From positions 1,334,001 to 1,398,000 of the forward strand of contig NZ_AP021846.1 of the NCBI RefSeq assembly GCF_009176705.1: a stretch of DNA of 64,000 nt, written 5' to 3'. Positions 44,884 to 54,127 of the stretch are shown here, piece after piece. Each line of letters begins with the position of its first letter. Position 1 is the stretch's first letter. The translations under genes and the position numbers were made by a program. The notes below the pieces were generated by a model that searched no databases, was not told the origin of the DNA, and saw nothing but the letters and a program-made list of their open reading frames with translations. The stretch comes from Pseudoalteromonas sp. A25. GTDB lineage: Bacteria; Pseudomonadota; Gammaproteobacteria; Enterobacterales; Alteromonadaceae.

Positions 44884-46365
44884 ATGTATAGAAGAATGAA
44901 AGGAACACCTCACCTCAGTTCGTACTTCTCTCTTAATCATATTTTTTTTGATGGCTTTTTAGATAAGTTGTCATCATTGCCACTTGCACAATCTCGCTCG
45001 ATTGATAGTCACACACCAACAGAGTCTGAATGCTGCGTATTTTATGGGAAAATTTATTGTCAATTTGAGCCATGTGTAGAGGTAGCCGAGGCGATGCTGG
45101 TAAAAAACGGCTTAGTTAAGGTATTGGGGAGTGCTCAACAAGTTGATGATTACATCAACCTGTCAGGTTTAAAGCCACGGTTTCAGTATTTAGATGAGCG
45201 GCATGTTATTTGTCCGGGTTTTGTTGAACCTAATATGCATTTGGTCATAAGTGCCATTTTACAGCAGTGGAGTAACCTAGGGCCGTTTGGGTTCGATTGT
45301 ACTTGGCATAAACTCATGCCAAATTACAGCTTTTGCTATATCGCTCGTGCGTTACTTTATCTGGATAAAGCATTATCGCAACCGAAAGATTGGTTGCTTG
45401 GTTATGGGCTATGTAGTGGTTTATTAGGGCACAACATTAATGACAATCGTAAAGAGGTTTATGATCTTATTAACCAACTTAATGTGAAAAGACCGGTTGC
45501 AGTTTTGGATGCAAACAAGGCAATGGCTTATATTAATGAGCCTGCACAAGAGTTGATTTATGAGTATTTGACGTGTAGTGGTACGAGTCCATTTACTTCA
45601 AAAAAAATATTCAAAGAGTTTGTAGATAACCAAAAAGGTTTATACAACGAGCAACTACTATGGCTTGTTGGAGCGCTGCCAGACCTTCAACTACAAACCC
45701 AATTGGACAATATATACGAATATCTAGATAAAATTGTAAATTTAGCGCTGAGACAGGGTGTGACTCATATTGGTATCAAGGACACACATCCTTTTGCACG
45801 TAGAATTTTAGCTGAGTATCAGCCAGCGAATATAAACCTGGTTGAGCCAAGAGATAACTGGATATATGCGCTTAACAGCCTAGATTGCATAAATAGCGAT
45901 TTAAATGCTATTAACGACCATACGGATAGGTCAGTTGTAATTAATATCGGTGATGTTGGATATTGTGGATATGAGTGGGTACAGAGTTATCATGGTCAAT
46001 CATTGTTGTTGCCTTGCCAACAACTTGTAGCCCAAGGTTACAATGTGTGCTTGCAGTCTGGATTTCCAATGCAACCGCTAGGTCCAATGCGCGCTGCCGA
46101 ACAAGCTTGTACGCGAATAATGGAATATGCGCCGGGTTGTTATACTCGTCACGAGCGCTCATTACTGCCAGAACAGTGTCTAACTAAAGAGCAATCCTTA
46201 AATGCCATTACCAGTGCGAGCGCTACACATTTGGGCTGTGAAGGGGGGAAGCTACAAGTTGGTGGTCAGGCAAATTTTGTCCATTTATCAGATGATCCGC
46301 TTGCCACAAGCCATTGTTTTAGAGACCTTGCAATCATAAATTGCTATAGCAACGTAACCTCTTAA
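44884..46365 (+). CDS. Amidohydrolase-fold protein with degenerate metal site
   Basis: A 493-residue protein resembling YtcJ-type amidohydrolases (Amidohydro_3). The C-terminal part ends as in active relatives (SLNAITSASATHLGCEGGKLQVGGQANFVHLSDDPL). The catalytic features are altered. The usual DxHxH metal motif is EPNMHL (residues 115-120), keeping only one His, and the late SDxPVxPLxP block reads SGFPMQPLGPM, without the metal-ligand Asp. It therefore probably lacks normal hydrolase activity and may be a pseudoenzyme. The first 60 residues are unlike the family. It stands alone between cysB and the mobile-island junction. Confidence 0.75.
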   Translation: MYRRMKGTPHLSSYFSLNHIFFDGFLDKLSSLPLAQSRSIDSHTPTESECCVFYGKIYCQFEPCVEVAEAMLVKNGLVKVLGSAQQVDDYINLSGLKPRFQYLDERHVICPGFVEPNMHLVISAILQQWSNLGPFGFDCTWHKLMPNYSFCYIARALLYLDKALSQPKDWLLGYGLCSGLLGHNINDNRKEVYDLINQLNVKRPVAVLDANKAMAYINEPAQELIYEYLTCSGTSPFTSKKIFKEFVDNQKGLYNEQLLWLVGALPDLQLQTQLDNIYEYLDKIVNLALRQGVTHIGIKDTHPFARRILAEYQPANINLVEPRDNWIYALNSLDCINSDLNAINDHTDRSVVINIGDVGYCGYEWVQSYHGQSLLLPCQQLVAQGYNVCLQSGFPMQPLGPMRAAEQACTRIMEYAPGCYTRHERSLLPEQCLTKEQSLNAITSASATHLGCEGGKLQVGGQANFVHLSDDPLATSHCFRDLAIINCYSNVTS

Positions 46366-46649
46366 AGCTTTCCATGGACAAGGCCCCTTGTTCTGGAAGT
46401 TATAACCACAAATTAATATCAAGTATTAATTAAACTCTAGTTGTTCACCGTAATATCCCTACATTAAATTCTTTTTATTCATAGTTTTATCGATAATTTT
46501 GCGTGACTTTTATATGTGTTTATGCCCTTGTTGATCTACCTCTATGCGTTAAAGTTATATAAAATATATTGTATACAGTGTTTATTTGGTGTTAATAATA
46601 TTATGTCTTCAAAGAGAAGGCTTGGATACACAACATACAAAGGTACATT
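46366..46649. other. AT-rich gap before the island junction
   Basis: No gene is seen. A small ACAAGG/CCTTGT hairpin just after the amidohydrolase stop may terminate it, and a promoter-like AT-rich stretch precedes the truncated secreted-protein start at 46650. Confidence 0.45.
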
Positions 46650-46715
46650 ATGAAACTAAATAACATTATTTTATCTCTGCCATTTTTGGGGCTGAGCGTT
46701 AGTCAACATACCTGA
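46650..46715 (+). pseudogene. Truncated secreted-protein gene (signal peptide only)
   Basis: ATG 46650 follows AAAGGTACATT, a plausible ribosome site, and encodes 21 residues that look like a signal peptide (MKLNNIILSLPFLGLSVSQH) before a stop at 46713. From about 46696 onwards the sequence in another frame is tyrosine-recombinase coding. A secreted-protein gene has thus been cut right after its signal sequence by insertion or deletion. I did not find its remaining part in this window. Confidence 0.6.
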
Positions 46716-47247
46716 ATCAGGCATTTTTAATCCGGATAGCTCATATGCTATTCCTGTTTCTATTGGTCCGAAAAATGGGGTGAAAACAAAGTTTAGTAAA
46801 CAGCGTCATGTCGAATTCCCGGCATCGCTGATGTTTAAACTCTATCAATACTTATGCTCCCCCTCCCGACAAAAATATACCGCAAAGGGTCAAAATGACG
46901 AGCGAAAGCTATTTATTAGCCGACAGGGTAAACCGTTTAATTCCAATACGATAGAGAAGTCATTTTCAGATATACGAAAGGTGATTTCTGGGCGGTACAG
47001 AGATTTTAACTATGCCATTCATGACTTGAGATCAACTTATGCAACCTACACGCTTCATAAGCTTTGGGAGGAGAAAGGTAGCCTGCGGGCTGCTGCTTCA
47101 ATACTTCAAGAACTGATGGGCCATAACAGCTTTACTTCAACCTTTAAGTATGTTGAGTTCATCGAATCCAATTCCTTGATGCTGGAGCATGCGGATCACA
47201 TGAGTGACATTTTCCAGTTGTTCGGTGGATCCAATGGCGAAAAGTAG
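46699..47247 (+). pseudogene. Tyrosine recombinase, 5'-truncated
   Basis: Recombinase coding sequence is open from about 46699, where a stop sits in the same frame just upstream, through to 47247; the first usable start codon is GTG 46780 (155 residues). The catalytic C-terminal half is present: IHDLRSTYATYTLHKL (second Arg box, with Arg in DLRST), ELMGHNSFTSTFKYVEFIES (LGH-type box and Tyr). The N-terminal core-binding half and the first Arg box are missing. It overlaps the start of the next recombinase-like gene, so both were once one operon. Confidence 0.8.
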
Positions 47248-49503
47248 TTTAAGCGGCTCACGCTTAAGGCGACCAGAAGATAGTGCGGTTACAACCTTTC
47301 CTACCTGGAGCTATGAATTACTAATCGACAATTTCGTCACATCAGTTGATCTCCAAGGACTGGCGCATTATTTATGTGATCCGACAAAGAAAAAACAGGA
47401 TAGACAACAGCAAGTCACCAGATATGCCTATGCTTTTAAGCAGGAACTAGATCGCCAAACGGCCCATGCGACACTGTACAACAGTTTTCTAAAGTTTAAA
47501 CAATATCTAGTATGGTGCGACCAAAATAGCTTATACCCTTTCTCTGAAACCACTTGGAGACAATATCACCGCCATCTATGGGAACTTGTTTTACTTGGCA
47601 ACTGTTCCGCTCCTATATGGCAGATGTCAGAAGGGCAAGATACGGGATTAAAGGAGCGATCGGCAGGTTATATATTTTCTGCAACTGAGCAAGCCTTAAT
47701 ATGGTGTGGTGAAAATGTTTTTCAGTGGGGGAAACAACTGCGACGGTTTCGCTCTGGAAAGCCAAAGTCTTATGAAGCTTATTCAGAGCGGGAACTGCCA
47801 ATAATCCTGAACCGATTATCTTCTTACTTTTTTCAGCTGGCTATTCCACTGTTAAGTGAATCGCCTCCTAGGGTGATATCGGTTGAAATAAAACAGACGT
47901 TTTTTGATGTTCCAGTAAAGGCCCAGAATAAAAAGGGGCGAGCCAAGGGCGCGATGATGAATGTCGATACCGCATTTAACCAGGCTATAGCGTGCGGGTA
48001 TTACCTCCTCAGTTACTTTACCGCGTTTAATACAAGCCAAATGTGGGATTTGTGCCACCCGGTTACTTGGATAGAAGATAAAACTGTTGAGTATTACAGG
48101 CTGACCGCACACAAACGAAGAGCAAACAAGGAAGTGCTGTCGCTCGTTGGTGGGGAGGTGCACAAGAAGTCTTTACAGTTCATCGAAACGCTATTGGCTC
48201 TATCCCTTAAATATTCGACTGGGACAAATGACAAATTGCTTTATTGGTTAGATAGAGGTGGTGAGCAGCGAGCTTTAAACTCGACACTGCTCATTAATAC
48301 TCAGCTATCCGGCCGCCTTCTGTTAATGTCAGATGGAGCATTCAAATCCATTCCATATCTAATGGGTATCCATGCTCACTTTATAGAGACAAGCTTAAAA
48401 GGCTATGTCGAATTTGATGAGGTGAAGCTGGTAAAAAGAACGGTTGTAAAAAACAAAAGAGTTATACGTCGATTTTGCAACAGACGAGTGACGACACTTA
48501 GCTTTGCTATATTGCATGCCATCATTGTTGCTCACCCAAATAATAGCTCAGAAGGTGTGAATTTAAAGCACATAATTCTGCCATTAAAAAAGAATCTAGA
48601 GGGCGGAGCCCTAAGAGTTGATTTTCACTACGAAAATGGAAGTCAAGGTAGCTTCAGTATTGATACTAAATACGAAAAATTCTTAGAACGTTTGGCCACG
48701 TATGCAGTAACTCGACAGCGTAAAAATGTATCAAAGATACATTATCTCTTGCCTTTGGGCAGTGAAAGAGAGGCGAGCCAGTGGGAAGGCTTAGCGCCTA
48801 ACTTGGGGCATTTAGGCGACTATGGGGTTCATGTCGGCCAGTTTCTTGTAAATTTGACGTCCAGCCGTTTTAGGGAAACCGCTGCAAAGCTCGCAAGGCG
48901 AAAGGCCAATAGAACGGAATTACATGTTTCACAGATATTAAATAATCAATACCGCACAGTGCTCAAGCATTACAGTGAAGGTAACCGCTACGATAATCAA
49001 CTAATCATATCCCAAGGGCTGGCTGTAATTGAAAAGATGAGCGCAGGAGCTTCCCTGGAGCAATCGAAAGCTGAGTTAGCCTCTGAATTGGGTGTTCCAG
49101 TTATCAAGTTTGATGAGTTGATAGGCAGCAATGCAAACTTGGATGGTGTTGGGGTTGCGTGTTTCAGCAGAAGGAACAGATTGAAAATAGTAAATCTGCT
49201 GGCGGCCAAACATGCTTCGATTATGAAAGTTGTATCAAATGCCAACACGCAAAGCTGGTCAATGATGTCGAGCCGCTATATCGGCTGTTGTCCTTTTTAG
49301 AATGCATGGAAGAGAGTTGGCTTTACTATCCGGAACGTTTTCCAAGAAATCTAGGAAAGACGGTTGAGCTTTATAAAAAGGTTATTTCTAGCGCTGTTTC
49401 TCCAGATATCGTCCAACAGGCCCAGTTTAGGCTTGATATTGAGGGGCGGCATATACTCTGGGATAATCTGGAACTATCTTCTCTTGGCGTAAAAGGGGTT
49501 TAA
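47234..49503 (+). pseudogene. Large recombinase/integrase-like gene with a frameshift
   Basis: A long gene starting at ATG 47234 (MAKSSLSGSRLRR), overlapping the preceding fragment by 14 bp. The first frame runs to a stop at 49300, but from about 49165 the sensible protein continues in another frame to 49503 (GGQTCFDYESCIKCQHAKLVND and PRNLGKTVELYKKVISSA). One base is missing near 49165, where GVACF should continue into QQKEQIEN. Repaired, it has about 755 residues. The region around SSRFRETAAKLARRKAN and RTVLKHYSEGN is the likely recombinase catalytic end. It may belong to integrase groups such as the gamma-mobile-trio type, but that is uncertain. Confidence 0.7.
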
Positions 49504-49504
49504 G

Positions 49505-49678
49505 ATGATTATTGGAAGTACGCAATTAACAAGCTCCAGCACGGTTGACGCGTCTGTGGAACGATTGCGGTATTTAGCTCAACATGGACTATGGAAAGAC
49601 TTAGGACAGGAAGCCGTATCCTTCGAACTCGACGGCACGCCTATTTCCTTATTTGACCATGATGTTTGGGACTTTTGA
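49505..49678 (+). pseudogene. Start of a third island gene, truncated (57 codons)
   Basis: ATG 49505, one base after the previous stop, opens a frame of 57 codons (MIIGSTQLTSSSTVDASVE...) ending at 49678. The tight spacing indicates the third gene of the recombinase operon. The frame ends early and coding-like sequence resumes in other frames, so this looks like the broken 5' end of a longer gene. Confidence 0.5.
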
Positions 49679-50377
49679 ACTGGTTTAATTGAGCAGTTCA
49701 TTCTCACCATGAAGTGAAGAATTTTTGTAGGCGGCTTGATAGTAAATGTAGATATTTGGTTCTTTGCCTCAGTGGTATGCGAAGTAATGAATTACTACAA
49801 ATTGCTCCTGAGTATGGTGCACAGACAATTGAACTAGATGGCCTGCCAATTTATCTTTTTCATACTAAGCAACAGAAAATCACACCGGGTTATCAAGGAC
49901 AGAATGATGTGTATGTAACGACACGCAACGGACACCTCGCGTATGACCTTCTGAACGCACTTAATAGACCGGTTCGTACTTGGCTTGCTAATCAAGGAAG
50001 TAAAGTTTGGTTGTTGAATGGTTTCACACAGCTCAGGAAACCTCGAAGTGTCCACCGCTCAGGAAATGTTCTTAGCTCTCTGAGGTGGTTGTTGACCTTG
50101 AGTCCACCATCGCGCTTGATAAACTAAATTATTGTATTCAGCTTTATCAGGGTAACGATAAGCCTTGGTTGAATCAGTGTTTGAAGTTTCCGAAGTGGGA
50201 ACTATTTTTATTTTGTACCTATTTTTCCTATATATTTTGTGTTAGTTTTGCGATGTACCTTTTTACGCAAGAAAGCATGTGAGCAATACGTGTTGTAGAA
50301 CGGTATTGTCATTGCAGGGGAGATTACTGCCTTTATAAAAATGGAATGTAATAATAAAAACAATTGCAGAGGTAAAA
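49679..50377. pseudogene. Remnants of a third recombinase
   Basis: An open stretch at 49714-50127 contains the first-Arg box of tyrosine recombinases, RYLVLCLSGMRSNELLQIAP, and about 80 more residues of recombinase-like sequence (YVTTRNGHLAYDLLNALNRPV), then loses similarity after about 50040. With the piece before it this suggests a decayed integrase carrying several frameshifts or deletions. The last 250 bp hold only AT-rich sequence without a gene. Confidence 0.55.
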
Positions 50378-50566
50378 ATGAATAGAAGTATATGTGAAGC
50401 ACTAGATGTTGAACATTTGTCTAGAAGAGAAGAAGAGTTAATAAAAAAGGCTTATCAAAGTGGTTATAAACAAGGGTATAAAGATAGACTACAAGGGGTT
50501 TTTCTAAGTTCAAAAGTAATTGAGCGAAGCATACTATCACTATTAAAAAGTGATAGTATGTGTTGA
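50378..50566 (+). CDS. Small hypothetical protein, 62 residues
   Basis: A 62-residue frame with a good ribosome site (AGAGG seven bases upstream). The sequence is charged and helical, with a GYKQGYKDRLQG repeat-like segment. No family is recognised. Its last codons lie inside a perfect 12-bp inverted repeat. It sits between recombinase remnants and the IS481 copy and may be an island cargo gene. Confidence 0.55.
   Translation: MNRSICEALDVEHLSRREEELIKKAYQSGYKQGYKDRLQGVFLSSKVIERSILSLLKSDSMC
50530..50560 (+). terminator. Perfect 12-bp inverted repeat at the end of the small gene
   Basis: CATACTATCACT (50530-50541) and AGTGATAGTATG (50549-50560) around ATTAAAA, ending a few bases before the stop codon. 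No T-run follows, so it may be a terminator or a protein-binding palindrome. Confidence 0.5.
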
Positions 50567-50667
50567 GAGAACTCGCGTCCTTTAAAATTTTGTCGACTCT
50601 ATTGTGACAGTGAAGTCTAGCAATGAACTGTACATAAATGAGCGTAGTTAAACCAGCTATTAACGTA

Positions 50668-51918
50668 GCATGAAAATCGTCTGATTGAGATGAATTAGTC
50701 TCGACTTGATCTGACATTTCGATTTGAAAAATTGAGAGTTACCCGTTTTGATAAAGGTGTCGAATCTTTTAATCAAAACAACCTAAAAGGTGGTAACTCT
50801 CATGTTGCATACTAACAACCCAATTATAAAACACAAAACTGGATTACTTAATCTTGCAGAAGAACTAGGTAACGTTTCAAAAGCCTGTAAAGTCATGGGC
50901 GTTTCAAGAGATACATTTTATCGATACCAAGAGCTAGTAGAGGACGGTGGCTTGGATGCGTTAATTGATAAAAGTCGTAGATCGCCAAACATTAAAAACC
51001 GTGTAGATGAAGTTACTGAGAACGCAGTGGTTCAATACGCTATCGATTACCCAGCTCATGGCCAGCACAGAACTAGCAATGAGTTGCGTAAACAAGGCGT
51101 CTTTGTTTCAGGCAGTGGCGTTCGCTCAATCTGGTTACGCCACGATTTAGAGAACTTCAAGAAACGCTTAAAAGCTCTAGAAGGTAAAGTTGCTGACGAA
51201 GGTATTATCCTCACCGATAGCCAAATCGCTGCGCTTGAGAAAAAGAAAAGCGATGACGAAGCTTGCGGTGAAATTGAAACAGCACATCCGGGTTACCTAG
51301 GCTCACAAGATACCTTCTATGTTGGCAATCTCAAGGGTGTTGGGCGTATCTACCAACAGACGTTTGTCGATACCTACAGCAAAGTAGCCTTCGCAAAGCT
51401 GTATACGACCAAAACACCAATTACTGCGGCTGACATACTCAATGACAAGGTTCTGCCTTACTTCGAGCAACACGAGTTGCCAATGTTACGCATTTTGACT
51501 GACCGAGGCACCGAATATTGCGGTAAGGTAGAGCACCATGATTATCAGCTCTATCTGGCAATTAATGATATCGACCATACGAAAACTAAGGCAATGTCGC
51601 CTCAAACCAATGGTATCTGCGAGCGATTCCACAAGACGATACTTAACGAGTTCTATCAGGTTACGTTCCGTAAAAAGCTTTACGGTTCGCTAGAGGAACT
51701 TCAAAAAGATCTGGACGAATGGATGGCTTATTACAATAATGAGCGAACTCATCAGGGAAAAATGTGTTGTGGCAGAACGCCATTTGAAACATTGCTTGAT
51801 GGAAAATCGATTTGGGCTGAGAAGAATTTAGCTCAAATCTAAACTGACAGTCACCGATTGAAAAACGGGTAACTGTCAGATCAAGTCTGAGCTAGTACAA
51901 TTGAGACGATCTTCATGC
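50668..51918. mobile_element. IS481-family insertion with extended imperfect terminal inverted repeats
   Basis: The transposase gene is bracketed by inverted repeats. The left arm is 50668-50716 and the right arm 51874-51918. Two blocks match: GCATGAARATCGTCT (14 of 15) outside and GACTTGATCTGACA (14 of 14) inside, with a variable middle. A further inner pair, AGTTACCCGTTTT at 50737 and its complement at 51861, is also present. No clear target duplication is visible, so the exact IS ends may be at the inner or the outer block. Confidence 0.65.
50802..51842 (+). CDS. IS481-family transposase
   Basis: A 346-residue DDE transposase. The N-terminal helix-turn-helix includes NVSKACKVMGVSRDTFYRYQ. 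The catalytic triad is Asp in DTFYVGNL, Asp in LTDRGTEYCG and Glu in NGICERFHKTILNEF. ATG 50802 follows AGGTGG. The gene appears intact, so the copy may be active. It lies in the middle of the decayed recombinase island. Confidence 0.93.
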   Translation: MLHTNNPIIKHKTGLLNLAEELGNVSKACKVMGVSRDTFYRYQELVEDGGLDALIDKSRRSPNIKNRVDEVTENAVVQYAIDYPAHGQHRTSNELRKQGVFVSGSGVRSIWLRHDLENFKKRLKALEGKVADEGIILTDSQIAALEKKKSDDEACGEIETAHPGYLGSQDTFYVGNLKGVGRIYQQTFVDTYSKVAFAKLYTTKTPITAADILNDKVLPYFEQHELPMLRILTDRGTEYCGKVEHHDYQLYLAINDIDHTKTKAMSPQTNGICERFHKTILNEFYQVTFRKKLYGSLEELQKDLDEWMAYYNNERTHQGKMCCGRTPFETLLDGKSIWAEKNLAQI

Positions 51919-51936
51919 GTTAGAGAAATAAAGTCC

Positions 51937-53049
51937 TTATTGGCTTCCACTTTGAGAGTCATCGTCTGACGCATTACTCATGTGCTCACATAAAGAATTA
52001 ATCAATTTATTGATCGCTGAATTTACCTCGTCACAATCTTCCCAGTTGATTGTGGCCCAGTTGATGCCTGTGTCCGATTTAGAAATATCTGTAAATAACA
52101 AGGTCTTTAAAATCGCCTGATTGGAGATTTTTGGTACGGTATACGTTTGCGACTTCTTATTACCTGGGCTATTTCTACCTTGGAGAATGTCAAGAATGCC
52201 CTCGGCTATTATCTTTTTATCCTTTTGACTTAATAAAGTTTTACTATTTAGTGTTTTATACTTTATCTCAGACTCAAGAATTACTTTTTTTACCTTTACA
52301 AAGGAAGCACTTAAACCGTTTTCGTAAGCTTTAACTATTTCAGGGTAACGAGTTAGTACATTATAATTATCAAAAGCGCCCATAGAGATACCAAGATTTT
52401 TCGCTTTTTCCTTAACGGTTAACCTTTTCTCTCCGATCTTTAATCTAGCCTGATCTAGTCCATCAATTTCTAGCATCGCCGACAAGAAGGCTTGTAGCTT
52501 TCCGTATTGAGGCAGATCTTCTCGACTGGCATTTTCTTGAAATTGCTTAACTTTATATAGCAAAGGTCGGGAGTCATACACTTTGAATTGTGCTGCATGA
52601 TCAAGTCCAAACACAAAAAGTAGCGCAAAGAAACGCCTATGCCCAGTTAATATTTGATATCGATTTCCTTCCACTGGAAAAACTGTTGGGACCTGAATTA
52701 TTTCTGATACTGCAATGTTATCTCCCAGCTCAATGATCGACTCTATAGTATTGTTTGCCTTCTTCCAATTATTTGAGCCATATTCAAGGCAGTTTATGAT
52801 AACGTCCTTACCAATAATTACTTTATTGTTGGCATCATACAAGTCAATGAGCTGCTTTTTAGTTAATTTTCTTTCGGTGAATAATCTAGCATGCTCATTT
52901 TCAATAAATACACTTGGTAAAAACCGAGTATTCGTTTCATCGGGTGAAATTAAATTTAAAAAAAGAGATTTATATTCAAAACTTTCGCCATGAAGCTTTT
53001 CGCTATTGTTCAATGTTGCCAGAATCAAGTCATCTCTATTGTTTGTCAT
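51937..53049 (-). CDS. Orphan ParB-like nuclease/partition-fold protein
   Basis: A 370-residue protein with a ParB/Sulfiredoxin-type N-terminal domain. The motif ILTGHRRFFALL corresponds to the GERRxxA-type CTP-binding box of ParB, and FQENASREDLPQYGKLQAF to the ENxxRxDL box. A helix-turn-helix-like stretch follows (KAKNLGISMGAFDNYNVLTRYPEI), then a poorly conserved C-terminus. No ParA is seen beside it, and it is too far from any origin feature to be chromosomal ParB. Such orphans are typical of integrated elements, where they act as regulators or stability factors. Confidence 0.8.
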   Translation of the reverse strand: MTNNRDDLILATLNNSEKLHGESFEYKSLFLNLISPDETNTRFLPSVFIENEHARLFTERKLTKKQLIDLYDANNKVIIGKDVIINCLEYGSNNWKKANNTIESIIELGDNIAVSEIIQVPTVFPVEGNRYQILTGHRRFFALLFVFGLDHAAQFKVYDSRPLLYKVKQFQENASREDLPQYGKLQAFLSAMLEIDGLDQARLKIGEKRLTVKEKAKNLGISMGAFDNYNVLTRYPEIVKAYENGLSASFVKVKKVILESEIKYKTLNSKTLLSQKDKKIIAEGILDILQGRNSPGNKKSQTYTVPKISNQAILKTLLFTDISKSDTGINWATINWEDCDEVNSAINKLINSLCEHMSNASDDDSQSGSQ

Positions 53050-54127
53050 ATTTATTTAAAACACCTAAATTTTAAAGTTGTACATTACCATACTAGTCAT
53101 CTTTCATCCCCACTTAAAGGTAGTGGATAAAGACTCAAGCCCTTATTGCAATCAAAAGGCACTCGCTAGTCTATCAGTAGCTTCAGCCATGGGCAAAACG
53201 TTTGTCACTCGTTGCTTATAATTTTAAAGTCGCTTAGTCGCTTAAAATAGTACTCGTACACTTTGTACTTAGTATGGCTCCTTTGCACCATTTTCTCCGT
53301 ACAATCATTCTATTAATCTTACATGGGAGTTGATCGCTTTATAGTGAATAGGTAATATGTTCTTTAGGGCAAATCTGTTATTTATGTGCTGAATAGAAAC
53401 TTGAAACCTCAGTTTTACAAAGCACTTGGTTGGCTTTTCGTTGCAATACTTCAAAAGCGAAAAGTGTTTAATGTAGCGAATTACTTTGAAGTAGAAAACA
53501 AGTGGCTGCCTTCGAGCGTTTTGCTTACATTGTGACTGCGCATATTGCGGGCTGTCTTGGTTTTTTTAGTATGCACGACTAGTTGTTAGGCGGTTGTTGT
53601 GCTATTTGCAAGTCAGTCTAACTGTTTAGTTATTAAAACTTCAGTCTATAAGTTGATATTCATTAAGTTCAATAAATCATGAATACGGTTAGAGTAAATG
53701 ATGTATTTAAGAAGCTCTTGACTCAGTCTTGTTCTAACTCTTTTTAGGTTTGTTACATCAGCCTGAAAGGTTGATAGCGATACAGTGTAATTTTCGTGGA
53801 TATTCATATTGTTTGTTTTTTGTACGACATGTGTTGTATTCATTGTTACTAAGACATTTATCAAAGGTTATTTTTGGAAATCTACTTATTTTTAGAGATG
53901 CTAAAAATTCTTGCTGCGTATGGAGGTTGATATGTGAACAATGACAGGAATCAAGCTGTGCATATACAATGTGCAGATAGAGTAAGGTGAACTGTTAATT
54001 TAAAATCCCTTACTGTACCCTTTGTGGGTTTTTTAGGGGCTTAATAATTCAGTAAGTATAGTTTTATTGAATGGTAAAGTATCTTTTTATTATCAAATAG
54101 ATACCGTTATATTAAAGGAAAAATTTC
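53050..54127. other. Gene-poor AT-rich gap
   Basis: 1.08 kb with no convincing gene. It has a CCACT/AGTGG hairpin near 53115, degenerate sequence that could be an old gene or element end (about 53400-53600), and a 53-codon minus-strand frame at 53646-53804 described separately. A GTTAGGC sequence at 53585 resembles an integron core site but no partner was found. Confidence 0.5.
53646..53804 (-). CDS. Possible small protein, 52 residues
   Basis: A minus-strand frame from ATG 53804 encodes MNIHENYTVSLSTFQADVTN followed by a basic, helical C-terminal half. There is no good ribosome site and no recognised family. It is kept only because the residue make-up is protein-like. Confidence 0.2.
   Translation of the reverse strand, partial: NIHENYTVSLSTFQADVTNLKRVRTRLSQELLKYIIYSNRIHDLLNLMNINL

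Noticed and set aside
50085..50282. A 65-codon plus-strand frame after the third recombinase remnant
   Set aside because: It overlaps the recombinase remnant and its second half is hydrophobic translation of AT-rich DNA, with no ribosome site.
53585..53591. GTTAGGC, an integron core-site-like sequence
   Set aside because: No partner core, no attC-like fold and no integron integrase were found nearby; a 7-base match is easily chance.
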